From a virus, in the IMG/VR virus record IMGVR_UViG_3300014060_000001, positions 1-53,600 of that record: a DNA stretch of 53,600 nt. One strand, given 5' to 3'. A program made the position numbers and the translations under genes. The notes beneath the pieces are model-generated. The model did no database searches, had not been told where the DNA came from, and saw nothing but the letters and a program-made list of their open reading frames with translations. This document shows, one piece after another, positions 22,406 through 33,000 of this stretch (position 1 is the first letter of the stretch; the number at the start of each line of letters is the position of its first letter).

Positions 22406-22515
22406 ATAACTTATACCTTTACGCCTTCCCCTCCATACCCTACGCTTGTAGAATGAAAAGGTTACGATTTTAACTGTATATTTACAAATAAGTCGTCCAC
22501 AGACTGACATGTAGC

Positions 22516-25500
22516 CTATTTTATGAAGAATGCTAGAGAATCTTCTATATCCCTAACCTTATAAGCCTGCTTTACAACTGGTGTTAAATTCATAATAGTC
22601 TTGAGAATCTTAGGATTACCTTTCCAATTTCCTCTTTCATATACTTCTGTAGGAGAAAACATCTGAACAGCTAGCTTGATTATGTTCTCTATAACAGAAA
22701 CTGATACAGCAGGATTACTTATAATAGTCATAGTTTCCAATGGGTAAGCAAAGAAAAGCATCTCAGATTTAACACGTAAAGTTAAATAAGCGCCTAATGC
22801 ATATGCATACTTTGCTTTATCATCATCTGACTCGCCTTTAAGAGTAAGGAATAGTCCTGACAGTGCAGTTAACAGCATTGCAAATCCAAATTCTGACGCC
22901 CCCCTAATTATATTAGACTGCTCTCTAGGAGATAACTCTTTCCAATTTTCAGTAAAAGCCGCAAATCCCAATGCTCTAGTTTCTTTAGTAGAATTAATGA
23001 CAAATTTAGCTATGCCTCTATAACTACCTTCTGTATAATCCTCTAAAAATTCATTAGTAATTTGCCTTTGAAATCTCTTCTTATATCCTGGTACAATAAA
23101 CTTTCTAAACATGAAAGCAGCTCTACCAACCATAGTCCTTTGTGCTGCATTTTTACCTAACTCAGAATACTCGCCATGTAGCCTAGCTAATAATCTCTTA
23201 GTCTTAGCGCCAAATAAATGAAAATCTTCTTCTGTCCAGTTAGATTTTACTCTATCAACTTTATCACTTAGAACTAGTTGTCCATCCTTTACTGAGTAAT
23301 GTTCGTAAATAGAACCGATATCTTCACCCTTACTATTTTTAGCTTTTACATTATTAAGCATAGCAAGCATTACACGAGTCTGCATAAAATGCTCCCCTAT
23401 ATTAGATATGAAGAATAAAGAACTGGTTTTCATCAGTCTAGCAAATTTGCTATTCTCTTTATAAGTTCCACCTTCGTATTCATTTAAGATATTAAACTGT
23501 TCATTCAAGTGAGTTATAACAGATTCACCTGTTACTTCTCCTACGTCGCCCATTATTACACCCATTTCTTTACCGTATTGTATAGAAGCTGTGTGTAAAT
23601 CTTTTAAGGTTATAAACTCTCCTGCAATAGCTTCTGTTACTTGTTGTAATTCCCCCATAGATACGTTAGATATACCTTGTATTAAGTTTAAACCTAACAT
23701 ATTATAAGCTGCATACTTGCCCAATCCGTCCACCATCTTAGCTTTATCTAACTTCCAACCCATTATATCCCATGAGCCTTCATCTATTTTAGTTTGGCCA
23801 AACATAGTAGATTTAACAAAGCTTTCCATCATACCAGGAAGGTTTGCATCTACCCCCTTAGTTACAGTTGAACCCACTTTGTCTTTACCTAAGGCTTTTC
23901 TAATAATATTACCATTAGCATCTTTCTTAGTATAATCACGTTGTTTAGATATATACATAACATGGTCTATTTCAGGTAATATATCACGCATAGTAACAAA
24001 TCTATCAGCCATTGTATGATACTTAGTGTATAAGTTCATCAAGTCATAAGACTGGTCAGCATCGTTCCATTCTATAGACTTTGAATGCGTTACCTTAATA
24101 GAGTTAACATCTATCCCTACTACATTAAGCATGGTTTTACTAATAGCCTCCTCAGCAGTATTTGCTTTTACAGTTCTAGTATGAGTTTTAAACTCTTTAC
24201 CTCTAGCCTCTGCTAACTTCTGCCTGTCCTCGTTGACTACTAGCTTATAAGTAACTATGTGTTCGTGTGTTTCAGCTGATCTGTTGTAATAGTAAGGAAG
24301 AAAGTCTATAGGTTTATCGTTCTCATCTGTATACTGCCCTCTTTCTATATCGTCAAGTCTACGCTGTGTCATATCCTTAAGACCTTCTTTCAAAGTTTTA
24401 CCAACAGGTTGACCATCTGTATACCTTTCTACTGAGTCTTTAAGTAGGAATGGTAATTGGTATGTTTTCCTTTTATCATGTGGTAATTCGGAATTCAGGT
24501 TTGTAAGAGTATCTGTAATAAGATTATAAAATTCAGCTTGTGCAGATTTAGGATTGTCTTTTAAAAACTTTTCAAATGCAGCCCATTTAGGGTTAACCCA
24601 TTTCTCAATTGGGTTTCTATAAGTATCTTTATTAACTCTTATCCATCTCATTACATCGTTAGCAGCCTCTATACTATCTATATCGAATACATCATATAAC
24701 TTAGGCCTATAAGCATATGGAATCTCTTGTGATAAGAAATACTTTTGCATATCTTCCTCGGTCATTCTATGTTCTGATATAAGAGTTTCCATATGAATTC
24801 TTAAAGCCTTATTATACTCTACTATATCTAAAGGGTTGTTTTCATTCTCCCAACTGTAATTAAGTTGAGCAGCGTCCTTATAAGGTAAATGTGCATGGCT
24901 TAACTTAATACGCTCACGCTCTTTATCCATTTCACTTATATGCTTATTTATAAAGTACCCAGTTCTTTTTCCTTCTTTATTAGTTTCTAACATGAATGAG
25001 TATACGTCAGCTACGTTAGTACTGCCATATACATACCCAGACTCTTTATAAAGCTTTTTAACTAGGCTCCAAGCCTTATTTTTAAACTCTACAGATCTTA
25101 CCCTAGTCTCACTATCTTTAAGTACAATAAGCTTAACAGCGGCCCCCATAACAGCGTCATTTGTATCTAACATGTTATCTAACCAAGCAGTTACTTTGCC
25201 TACATCCTCAGAAGCTAAATCCATTTCTGTTAATAGTAAAGTCTTAGTATCTTCTATTACAGCGTTTATATTCTTCTTCATGTAAGTATCAGCATAATCT
25301 TCTTGCTTCTTCTTTGCTTCTGCCCTTGAAAGTCCGTGATTTTTATTATTTTCACGCCACTCTTTCATTTTAAGGTTTTTAACCTCTATACTTACTTTGC
25401 CTGAATACCTTTTAAGTACATTAGAATTCATCTCGTTACCTCTTAATCTGTACTGAGATTTAAGGTCATTCTTTTTAGCTACTATCTCTTGAAGCTTTCT

Positions 25501-27072
25501 TTTCATACGGTTGAAAATCTTACCTTCAATCTTACCCTCTGTACCTAAGAAACCCTCATTTGTAAGCAAGTTAACTACATCATCAAGAATATCGTACGAA
25601 GACATTAAGTCGTTCCACCTACTCAGGTCTTGTAATTTAAACGCTTCATTATCTCCAGCTTCTAGTTTCTTTTGTTTAGTCTCGTATATAGAATACTCAC
25701 GATTAATAAAACTAGCTGAATTAGCTACAAATTGAAATATAGCATTCTTATCCCTATTATGCTCTTCTTGTAGTTCATATAGTAAAGCCCTTAGTTCAGA
25801 TAGTTCCTCTGCCCTACCTCCTGCTTGCGCTTTACTAATCCTAGTAGTTATAATATTAGTAGCTTTCTGCCTAATTTTTTGGTATTCATCTAATAGTTTT
25901 CTATCAGGTTTAATGAAGTCATAATCTCCTTCCGGGTCTTTTTCAAATGTTACATCCTCTTCCTCTGTAATATCCCCTAAAGGAACTGATTCTTGGCTAT
26001 ATACAGACTGTTTACCAGTGTATTTACTAGAGTCTAAAGGCTTACCTTTAAGTAGATCGTTAGCTAGCTTTCTAGCGTTATTCTTAGTAAGTCCAGTTCT
26101 AAACATTAACCATCTAAAGAATCTATTAAGCCAGGTTTCAAATTTAGATTGATTATTTTCCCTATCAAATATTTCTGCAACTTCCATACCTATTGCAGTA
26201 GCAAGTATTTCTTTCTTAATATACTCCTCAGTACGATCTGCGTAAGTCTCACGTACCTTTTTAGCCATTGAGGTACCTTCAAGCTGTTCTATACCATCTG
26301 CAATGAAAGAGTCGCTTAAACCGCCTCTAAGGTCTATTAAAAGGTGTCCAAACTCATGCCCTACAGTGTCTTTGGTCATAGTCTCAGGGTTGACACGTAT
26401 TACGTTTCCCGGCTCTAGTACACCTTTAGATTCTAACTTGTTATCGTACTTTACCTCTGATACCTGTGGGAGAGTAGATAGGAGAATTGTTTCTAATTCA
26501 GACTGTTGCTGTTCTTGAAATCTTTCTGTGGAGCTGTTTAAATTCCTGGACTTGCTATTATATAGAATATCGCTACTACTAATATGATTAATAGGGAGTA
26601 TATCTTCATTAGCTTCTTCTTCCCGCCGCTTAAATTCCTGATAGTTTTTGTATGCTTCCTCAGTAGCCATCGTATCATTAGCATCTGCTTGTGTTTCTTT
26701 AGCAAATTCTTCAACTGCTTTCCTAGGTAATGGGTAGCCTTCAATTTTAATACCGTATTCCCCTTTAGTATCAGGTGCTACATATTTAATAATATAATTT
26801 CCTACATAGTTTTCTCTTATTTGCTTTACCAAGTCTGCGGCTTTATCCCTACTAAATCCTTTATATAACTTAGTACGCTTACCGTTATCACTTTTCCAAT
26901 TTAATAATTTTAGCTCATTCTCTACATTCCATATGAACTGGTTTTGCTCCCTACCTTGTAGATAGGGAACAGTTTCACCATTTTTCATAAAGATATAGTA
27001 CGCACCGTCTTTACCAAATTTGTCAACTAGATCACTCCAGTCTTTTAAATTAATATTTGGACATTTTGCCAT
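22516..27072 (-). CDS. Large virion protein with HEFGH motif, 1518 aa
   Basis: This is the last gene of the late arm, 27 nt after the giant polymerase protein. Near the N-terminus, H239-E-F-G-H243 (TVGHEFGHLLIDLRGG) is a zinc metallopeptidase signature. A long helical, Lys/Glu-rich middle follows. The C-terminal 200 residues contain hydrophobic stretches (FAMLLTALSGLFLTL and FAYPLETMTIISNPAV) that may insert into membrane. In crAss-like phages the genes here encode virion cargo proteins carried with the RNA polymerase. I infer an injected protein with possible protease and membrane activity. It stops at TAG; 17 in-frame sense codons follow before TAA. Confidence 0.8.
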   Translation of the reverse strand: MAKCPNINLKDWSDLVDKFGKDGAYYIFMKNGETVPYLQGREQNQFIWNVENELKLLNWKSDNGKRTKLYKGFSRDKAADLVKQIRENYVGNYIIKYVAPDTKGEYGIKIEGYPLPRKAVEEFAKETQADANDTMATEEAYKNYQEFKRREEEANEDILPINHISSSDILYNSKSRNLNSSTERFQEQQQSELETILLSTLPQVSEVKYDNKLESKGVLEPGNVIRVNPETMTKDTVGHEFGHLLIDLRGGLSDSFIADGIEQLEGTSMAKKVRETYADRTEEYIKKEILATAIGMEVAEIFDRENNQSKFETWLNRFFRWLMFRTGLTKNNARKLANDLLKGKPLDSSKYTGKQSVYSQESVPLGDITEEEDVTFEKDPEGDYDFIKPDRKLLDEYQKIRQKATNIITTRISKAQAGGRAEELSELRALLYELQEEHNRDKNAIFQFVANSASFINREYSIYETKQKKLEAGDNEAFKLQDLSRWNDLMSSYDILDDVVNLLTNEGFLGTEGKIEGKIFNRMKRKLQEIVAKKNDLKSQYRLRGNEMNSNVLKRYSGKVSIEVKNLKMKEWRENNKNHGLSRAEAKKKQEDYADTYMKKNINAVIEDTKTLLLTEMDLASEDVGKVTAWLDNMLDTNDAVMGAAVKLIVLKDSETRVRSVEFKNKAWSLVKKLYKESGYVYGSTNVADVYSFMLETNKEGKRTGYFINKHISEMDKERERIKLSHAHLPYKDAAQLNYSWENENNPLDIVEYNKALRIHMETLISEHRMTEEDMQKYFLSQEIPYAYRPKLYDVFDIDSIEAANDVMRWIRVNKDTYRNPIEKWVNPKWAAFEKFLKDNPKSAQAEFYNLITDTLTNLNSELPHDKRKTYQLPFLLKDSVERYTDGQPVGKTLKEGLKDMTQRRLDDIERGQYTDENDKPIDFLPYYYNRSAETHEHIVTYKLVVNEDRQKLAEARGKEFKTHTRTVKANTAEEAISKTMLNVVGIDVNSIKVTHSKSIEWNDADQSYDLMNLYTKYHTMADRFVTMRDILPEIDHVMYISKQRDYTKKDANGNIIRKALGKDKVGSTVTKGVDANLPGMMESFVKSTMFGQTKIDEGSWDIMGWKLDKAKMVDGLGKYAAYNMLGLNLIQGISNVSMGELQQVTEAIAGEFITLKDLHTASIQYGKEMGVIMGDVGEVTGESVITHLNEQFNILNEYEGGTYKENSKFARLMKTSSLFFISNIGEHFMQTRVMLAMLNNVKAKNSKGEDIGSIYEHYSVKDGQLVLSDKVDRVKSNWTEEDFHLFGAKTKRLLARLHGEYSELGKNAAQRTMVGRAAFMFRKFIVPGYKKRFQRQITNEFLEDYTEGSYRGIAKFVINSTKETRALGFAAFTENWKELSPREQSNIIRGASEFGFAMLLTALSGLFLTLKGESDDDKAKYAYALGAYLTLRVKSEMLFFAYPLETMTIISNPAVSVSVIENIIKLAVQMFSPTEVYERGNWKGNPKILKTIMNLTPVVKQAYKVRDIEDSLAFFIK

Positions 27073-27099
27073 TATACTATATTTTAATTAATTATATTA

Positions 27100-30000
27100 T
27101 TAACATTCTTCTATACGCTTATTAACCTCTTCTAATGTAGGGGAGATTGTAGTCCTACTAGACACTGTATACTGGCCATTACCCTGATTCTCCAAGTGAA
27201 TCATTTGCTTATTAGGTAATGAATAAACCCCTGTACGTATTTCCATACTCATGCCCACTTCACCATCTAATTCAGTCAGCATTTGTATAATACCTTCTGT
27301 TATCCCTGGTACAGCTTGTATAGGATTAGTTGCCCTAGCTGTGTATAGTTGATCAGAACTCTTGTTATTTTCTTCTTCTTTAGTATTCACAATTCTATCG
27401 TTTTTAGAATCTACCTGTATAGCACCTGCAATAACTTCATTTAAGAATCTACCAGTAGATTTACTAGTTTGTGTAGCCATTTGTAAGAAAGTACTTTCAT
27501 TAATATTATAAGGGATATCGTAATTCCTCTTCTCTGTACTACGAGATAAGCCATTCTCTACAATATTAAATACCCTATCATACTTAATGCTCTTTTTAGG
27601 TATACGGTAGTAAATTAACTTAGTTTCGTCACCTGTTACAGTATAACCACCAAACTTATATAGTTGTATATCTCCTTCCACCATATTCTTAAGGTAAGGT
27701 TTACCAAATACAGTACCATCTCCAGTTCCAATTCCAAACTTAGCATAAGGAAGTGTAATCATACTATTCTGTCCTATACCTTCTTGTATATCGCTAGACT
27801 TAAAGTTAGAAACAATCTCTTTTTCTGACCAAGAGTTTACCATTATCTCGTCCATCATATATGCAAATGCACTTGACTGTCTAGATGCTACTTTCTTCCT
27901 CTTTATAAAGTCATTATATCCTGTATCAATAAGTATCTCAGCAGGAACTAGATTATGAAAAGAGTTGGCACCTGATTTAAATCCAGATGTAAAGTAAGAA
28001 TACTTAAATAAATCTAAAGCAAATTGCCTTGTATCTTCATTTACATATAATTCTCTCCATCCTGATACTATACTATTGATATGAAAAGGATCTTCTGGCT
28101 TTCTAACTGATAAGAAACTAGGGCCATCCTGCCTATATACAGGTGTAAATATAGAGAATATAGCGTTACCTTTAGCTTGTGGCCATTTAGTACCCATTTG
28201 TATCTCCTCTATAATCTTAGGAATTGAAGTATTACCTTTAAATAGTTTATCTACTTCTTCACGCTTCATGCCTGTAGGATTAGTATTAGCATCAAATACA
28301 AAGAATTCAGAAGCTACTTGTGTATAGATAGCACTAGATATCTTATTAACTAGCTTTTCATCCGCTACATAAGTCATACCAGTTATATCTAATATCTTCC
28401 TATGCAATTCAACAAATGCAGGAGAGCCTTCTAATAGAGTTGCTCCTACAGAGTCTTGAACCATACCTACTGAATTGTCTGTCATAGTGCCTAAGAATGT
28501 ATCACTGAATAGCCTGTCAAAATTCCTAATACCAGACCCTGAATTAGATTCAATACTAAGTTTCTCTATCTTATTCCTGAATAAATTAACCGCTGAAAGT
28601 TGAGATCCAAACCTCTTAGTATCCACCCTACTAGCAAGAATAGCTTGCTTTAAGGAGTCTGAGAAAGTCAGTAAGTATTCAAATCCATTATATATAGTTA
28701 ACTGAGTTCTATAGTAATCTATATCTAAAGGTATGCCATTCTTCCTGTTCTCTCCTGCTTTTTTAGCTTGTTTTACTAAACCTTCTTGGTTATGTATCAT
28801 GCTTTCAAAAGCCAACTTTCCACTAGGTATAGAATCTATATTCCCACCGAGCCTTATGAACTCTTGTTTATACTTTTTAAGAACTTCTACTTTAGCCTTT
28901 TTAGCATCTATACCTAATTTGTTGTCTTTATTACTTTGAGTTTCTGATACATCTTTAAGTATAGGCTGAGCTATAAATCTGAATGTTTCTCTACCACCAA
29001 CTCCAGCTCTAATGAGTAGGGTAATGACGGGATTTGTATAAGCATTTGCATTCAAATATGCAATCCATGGATCAGCACCAATATCCATGTGGGCATCTAG
29101 TAAAGCTGAGAACCATTCTGTTATATATTCGTTATCTTTACCTTTAAGTCCTGATAATGAAGTAAGTTTTTTTACAGAGGATGGAGGAGTTGTATTCCAT
29201 ACGCCAAGTAAATTTTCATCAACTTCTATTTCAGTATAAGAAACCCCTAAATTCTCTAAGAACATTTTTAATTTCTTTTCTCCAATATTATAGGAGTTAC
29301 TATCTGTATACTGTATATTATCAGTAATTAAAGCTGCTCCACCTTTTAAAGCCTTTCTAACTTCGGCAATAGTTTTATCTATAGCAGGCATATAAACATC
29401 TTCCCCACCTCTTTTTCCAGGTACAGAAACAAATACTACGTCTTTAGAAGTATAATTACCAGTATTAGCCAATTCTTTAGCCTGTTCCGCATAAGTAGCA
29501 GTGCTACTCAAAACCTCACTAGGTCCGAATCCTGCATACTTAGTAGATATTTTAGCTTTACTTTTAGCTTTAACATCTACTTTCTTAATAGGGTTGACGC
29601 TAAATATGTTTTTAATATTTAAATCCCCTTCAAATACAGGGAAGGAAGTTTCTACAATATTCTCTTTAGTAGTATTACCTGCCCCAATATCTTCAAAAAG
29701 ACCTAGATCCACAGATTGACTGAGTATATGATGTGCTCCAGCCAATGCATTAGGGCCAATACCTCTTGCACCAAATTTAAACCTAGATTTAACATCTACT
29801 TGTTCCTCTGGTGATAAATAAGCTAATGGAGAACCTGATATGTCTTCTTGTTGTTCCCATGTATTTCTAACTTCATAAGCTAAATCTTTAAGGATCTCTG
29901 TACCATAACCTAAAGGCTGTGTTCTATGTATTAAATGGCTATCACTATGCCATACTGTAAAGTACATATCTAGTAACCTATTCTGTACAGCTTCTGTAGT

Positions 30001-33000
30001 ATTTTGTTTTATGATAGGCCCCTTTTCAAATTCTGCTAAGTTATCTTTTACCCATTGGTCTTTAATACCTTGAATTTCTAAATTCATGGAATCTTTATGA
30101 GATTTACGTATTATCTTAAGAGTTTCCTTATAATCTTCTGTGTCTATCCCTTCTACTGCAATTCCTGCCTTTTCACGGTACTTTTTATTTATTTCTTTTA
30201 ATTCACTCTTAAGTGCAAGATCAGTATAAGCATTAGCTCTTTCTATAGACGATGAATTGTCCAATGTAAGATACTTAATTCTCTTGCCGTCCTTATAATT
30301 ATGACGTACAACAAACACTTTATCCACATCATAATCTGAACCTGTAACTACTGGGTTTTCTTTAGGTAATACAATGATATCCCCCATATTTTCAGGTAAC
30401 CATTTTTTAACTTTAAAGGTCATTGTAGAGTTCTGAGCCTGTGTAGGTACTCTATACCCCATAGCAACGCTATTAGGATTAGAATCTAACCACTCTACCC
30501 TCTGTTCATGAGTCTTAGTTGCAAAACCTGGTATAATATGTTTAAATAAATTAACTGAAACAAATGTCTCAATAAATCCATCTTTATCGCCCCATTTTAA
30601 CTCATCAGATTTATCTATACTTCTTAAACCTAAATCAGACATTTGTATAAATGATCCCCCTGGTAATTCTGTGTCTATAGTAGCCTTTTTAATTAAAGAT
30701 ATAATCCTAGATTGAATCCATTTTCTAGCATCTGGCATAGAGTCTAAATCTAAATAGAAGTTGTTACCGTCACTATTTAACTTTAACGAATCTACAATAT
30801 GCTGAGGCATATTAGCTTTTCTAGCCTCTACCTTTAACTTATTTATAAACCCTGCCTTATCTGAAATCTGGAAGTTATCGTCTAAATACATATCCTTTTT
30901 GAAATCTTCTACTCCTCTATCTGATAATTCACTTATTACACTATGTACCTCTTCAACTACTTGTCTGCCATTCATTGACTCTTTATCGTCAAATTTATTA
31001 ACATAGTCAGCTTCAAAGTCCACATTACTTATTCCTATCTTCCTCATCTGGCTACCTAAAGCAATATGAGAGGTCTCGTGAGGCGCAGTATTCAACTGCT
31101 TACGTAAGTTCTTAAAGTCTTGTTTATACACAGTTACTAAACCTAAATCTGTAAATTCTTTTTCTGTACCATCTTTAAATATATTACGTCTATCTTTATT
31201 ACCCGATTTCTCAGCTGTATGAAATTTAACTTGATGAATAGGGTCCAAACCTTTACCTTCGTATTTACCCTTAAGTTCCATTCTATCTACTAGTTCCTCT
31301 AATTGAGTACCTTCAACAAATGGTCTATAAAGAGTAGCTAAGGACATTTTATCAAATACAGAATATGATTGTTTACCATTTTGGTAAGTCTTCATATAGG
31401 TAAGCTTCAATGGCTCTGATACTAGATTATATAAACTGATCATCTGAGCATGTTTCAATTCTTTACCGCTAGTAAGTAATTGATATGCTTGCTCTTTAAG
31501 ATCGTTCCATTCTCCTAGTTTAACAGCTAGAGCTCTATACATCTCATTAGTAATGTAAGTTTGAGCATCTGTCTGGTCAGTAGCTTTATAACTGGACAGC
31601 TTCTCTTCTGCTCTTTCTATTGCATCCTCCTTTGAAATACCGTCTTTTTCTACATAGTATTTTGCATGTCTTTCTACTAATTCATCGTATAGAGAAGAAG
31701 ATACAACATGCGAATTAAATGTAGTAACATTATATTGATCTGCTATAATTAATTCATCGTTCTGGTAAGTGTTAGCAGGTATCTCTGTAGCTAAATTACT
31801 ACCAGTAGAAGTATACCCAGTAATACGCTTAATATAATCATCGAAAGATTTAAACGATGCAATATCAGAAGTAAGCATTTTAGACATTTCCAAGCCTGCA
31901 ACTACAGTATTAACTGTATTATCTGCTATTATATTTCTAATTGCACTATCTACTGTAGCACCCTCTTCTCTTAACTTAGATTCTATTATAGTACTAGGGA
32001 TAAGGTTATTATAATATACCCCATTAGATTCAGTTATTATACCATTTTCAACAGCATAGTCTAAAGACTTCTGTATCCTCTCTTTAAGTATGCCTTGCAT
32101 GTAAGCTGGCACCGATTTATACCCAGAACGATTAGTAAAGGTTATAAACTTAGCTCCTCTACCTGCATATTCCCAAGTAGCCTCTCCTTTATCATTTACC
32201 TTTTCAGTCTTAAGCAGCTTACCATTACCATGTATTGCTTTACTACCAACTGGTACTCTAACCCATTCTCCAACTTCATTAGTAGCTATTACAACTTCTC
32301 CTTCTTTTACAACATCCCTACCTTTATAAGGATCTTTCATTGTAAAGTGTAGGTTCTCTACTAAATCAGTTGCATCAAATGCTTCCGAACCGTCTGCCCC
32401 ATCTATAGCATTAAGTACGTTTTCTACTTGTGATTTAGTAAGTATAATACGTTCTCTTTCATCTTTAAAGTAGTTTACAAATTGTTCAATAACATTATCG
32501 CTAACGTTACCCTGTGAATCCAATTGTACTTCCACTTTAGGAACCCCTTTCAAATACTGATACGAACTACGGTCAGCGGGAGTAGGTAAAGTAGTGTAAC
32601 CATTAAAGTTAGCTGAAAGTCTTATAAGATATTCCTCAATATTAGTTACATCTTGGTATCCCCTACCTTCGTCTTGTTCATTCTCCTTATATATAGAAGC
32701 TACTGTCTTTAATTGTAATTCTGAAATCTTAGAAGGATTCTCTCTAAAGTAATTAATCCATGTTGAATTTGTATTATAAACAGCTTTCTGTTTTTGTGCA
32801 AATGTTTCTTCTGGATTCTTCTTAAAGTCATTAATCTGATTAGTTAAGTTTGTATGCTGAGTAACTAAATAGAACATCTTACCTTGGTGCGCTAACAGAG
32901 ACTCCCCTAATGACATTGGGTCTAATGCAGATATTTGGTTAGCAATATAAGCAACTCCTTTTTCATCTCTAAGTACATTATTAAATGTAACCCCTTTATT

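Larger units (their letters stand above)
22196..22515. other. Non-coding junction of the two convergent arms
   Basis: This 320-base stretch has no gene on either strand. In order it holds a 16-bp inverted repeat (22214-22295), a bidirectional terminator (22311-22354), and two palindromes (22376-22405) enclosed by AAGGTA and TACCTT. The remaining part is pyrimidine-rich on the plus strand (CCTTCCCCTCCATACCC). It is the only sizeable non-coding stretch near the late genes visible here. Confidence 0.7.

Noticed and set aside
31066-31080. HETSH (residues 3187-3191) as a third metallopeptidase site
   Set aside because: It lies within the polymerase region in a T-x-P-H-E context followed by GSQMRKI. 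It is more likely part of the polymerase fold than a protease.
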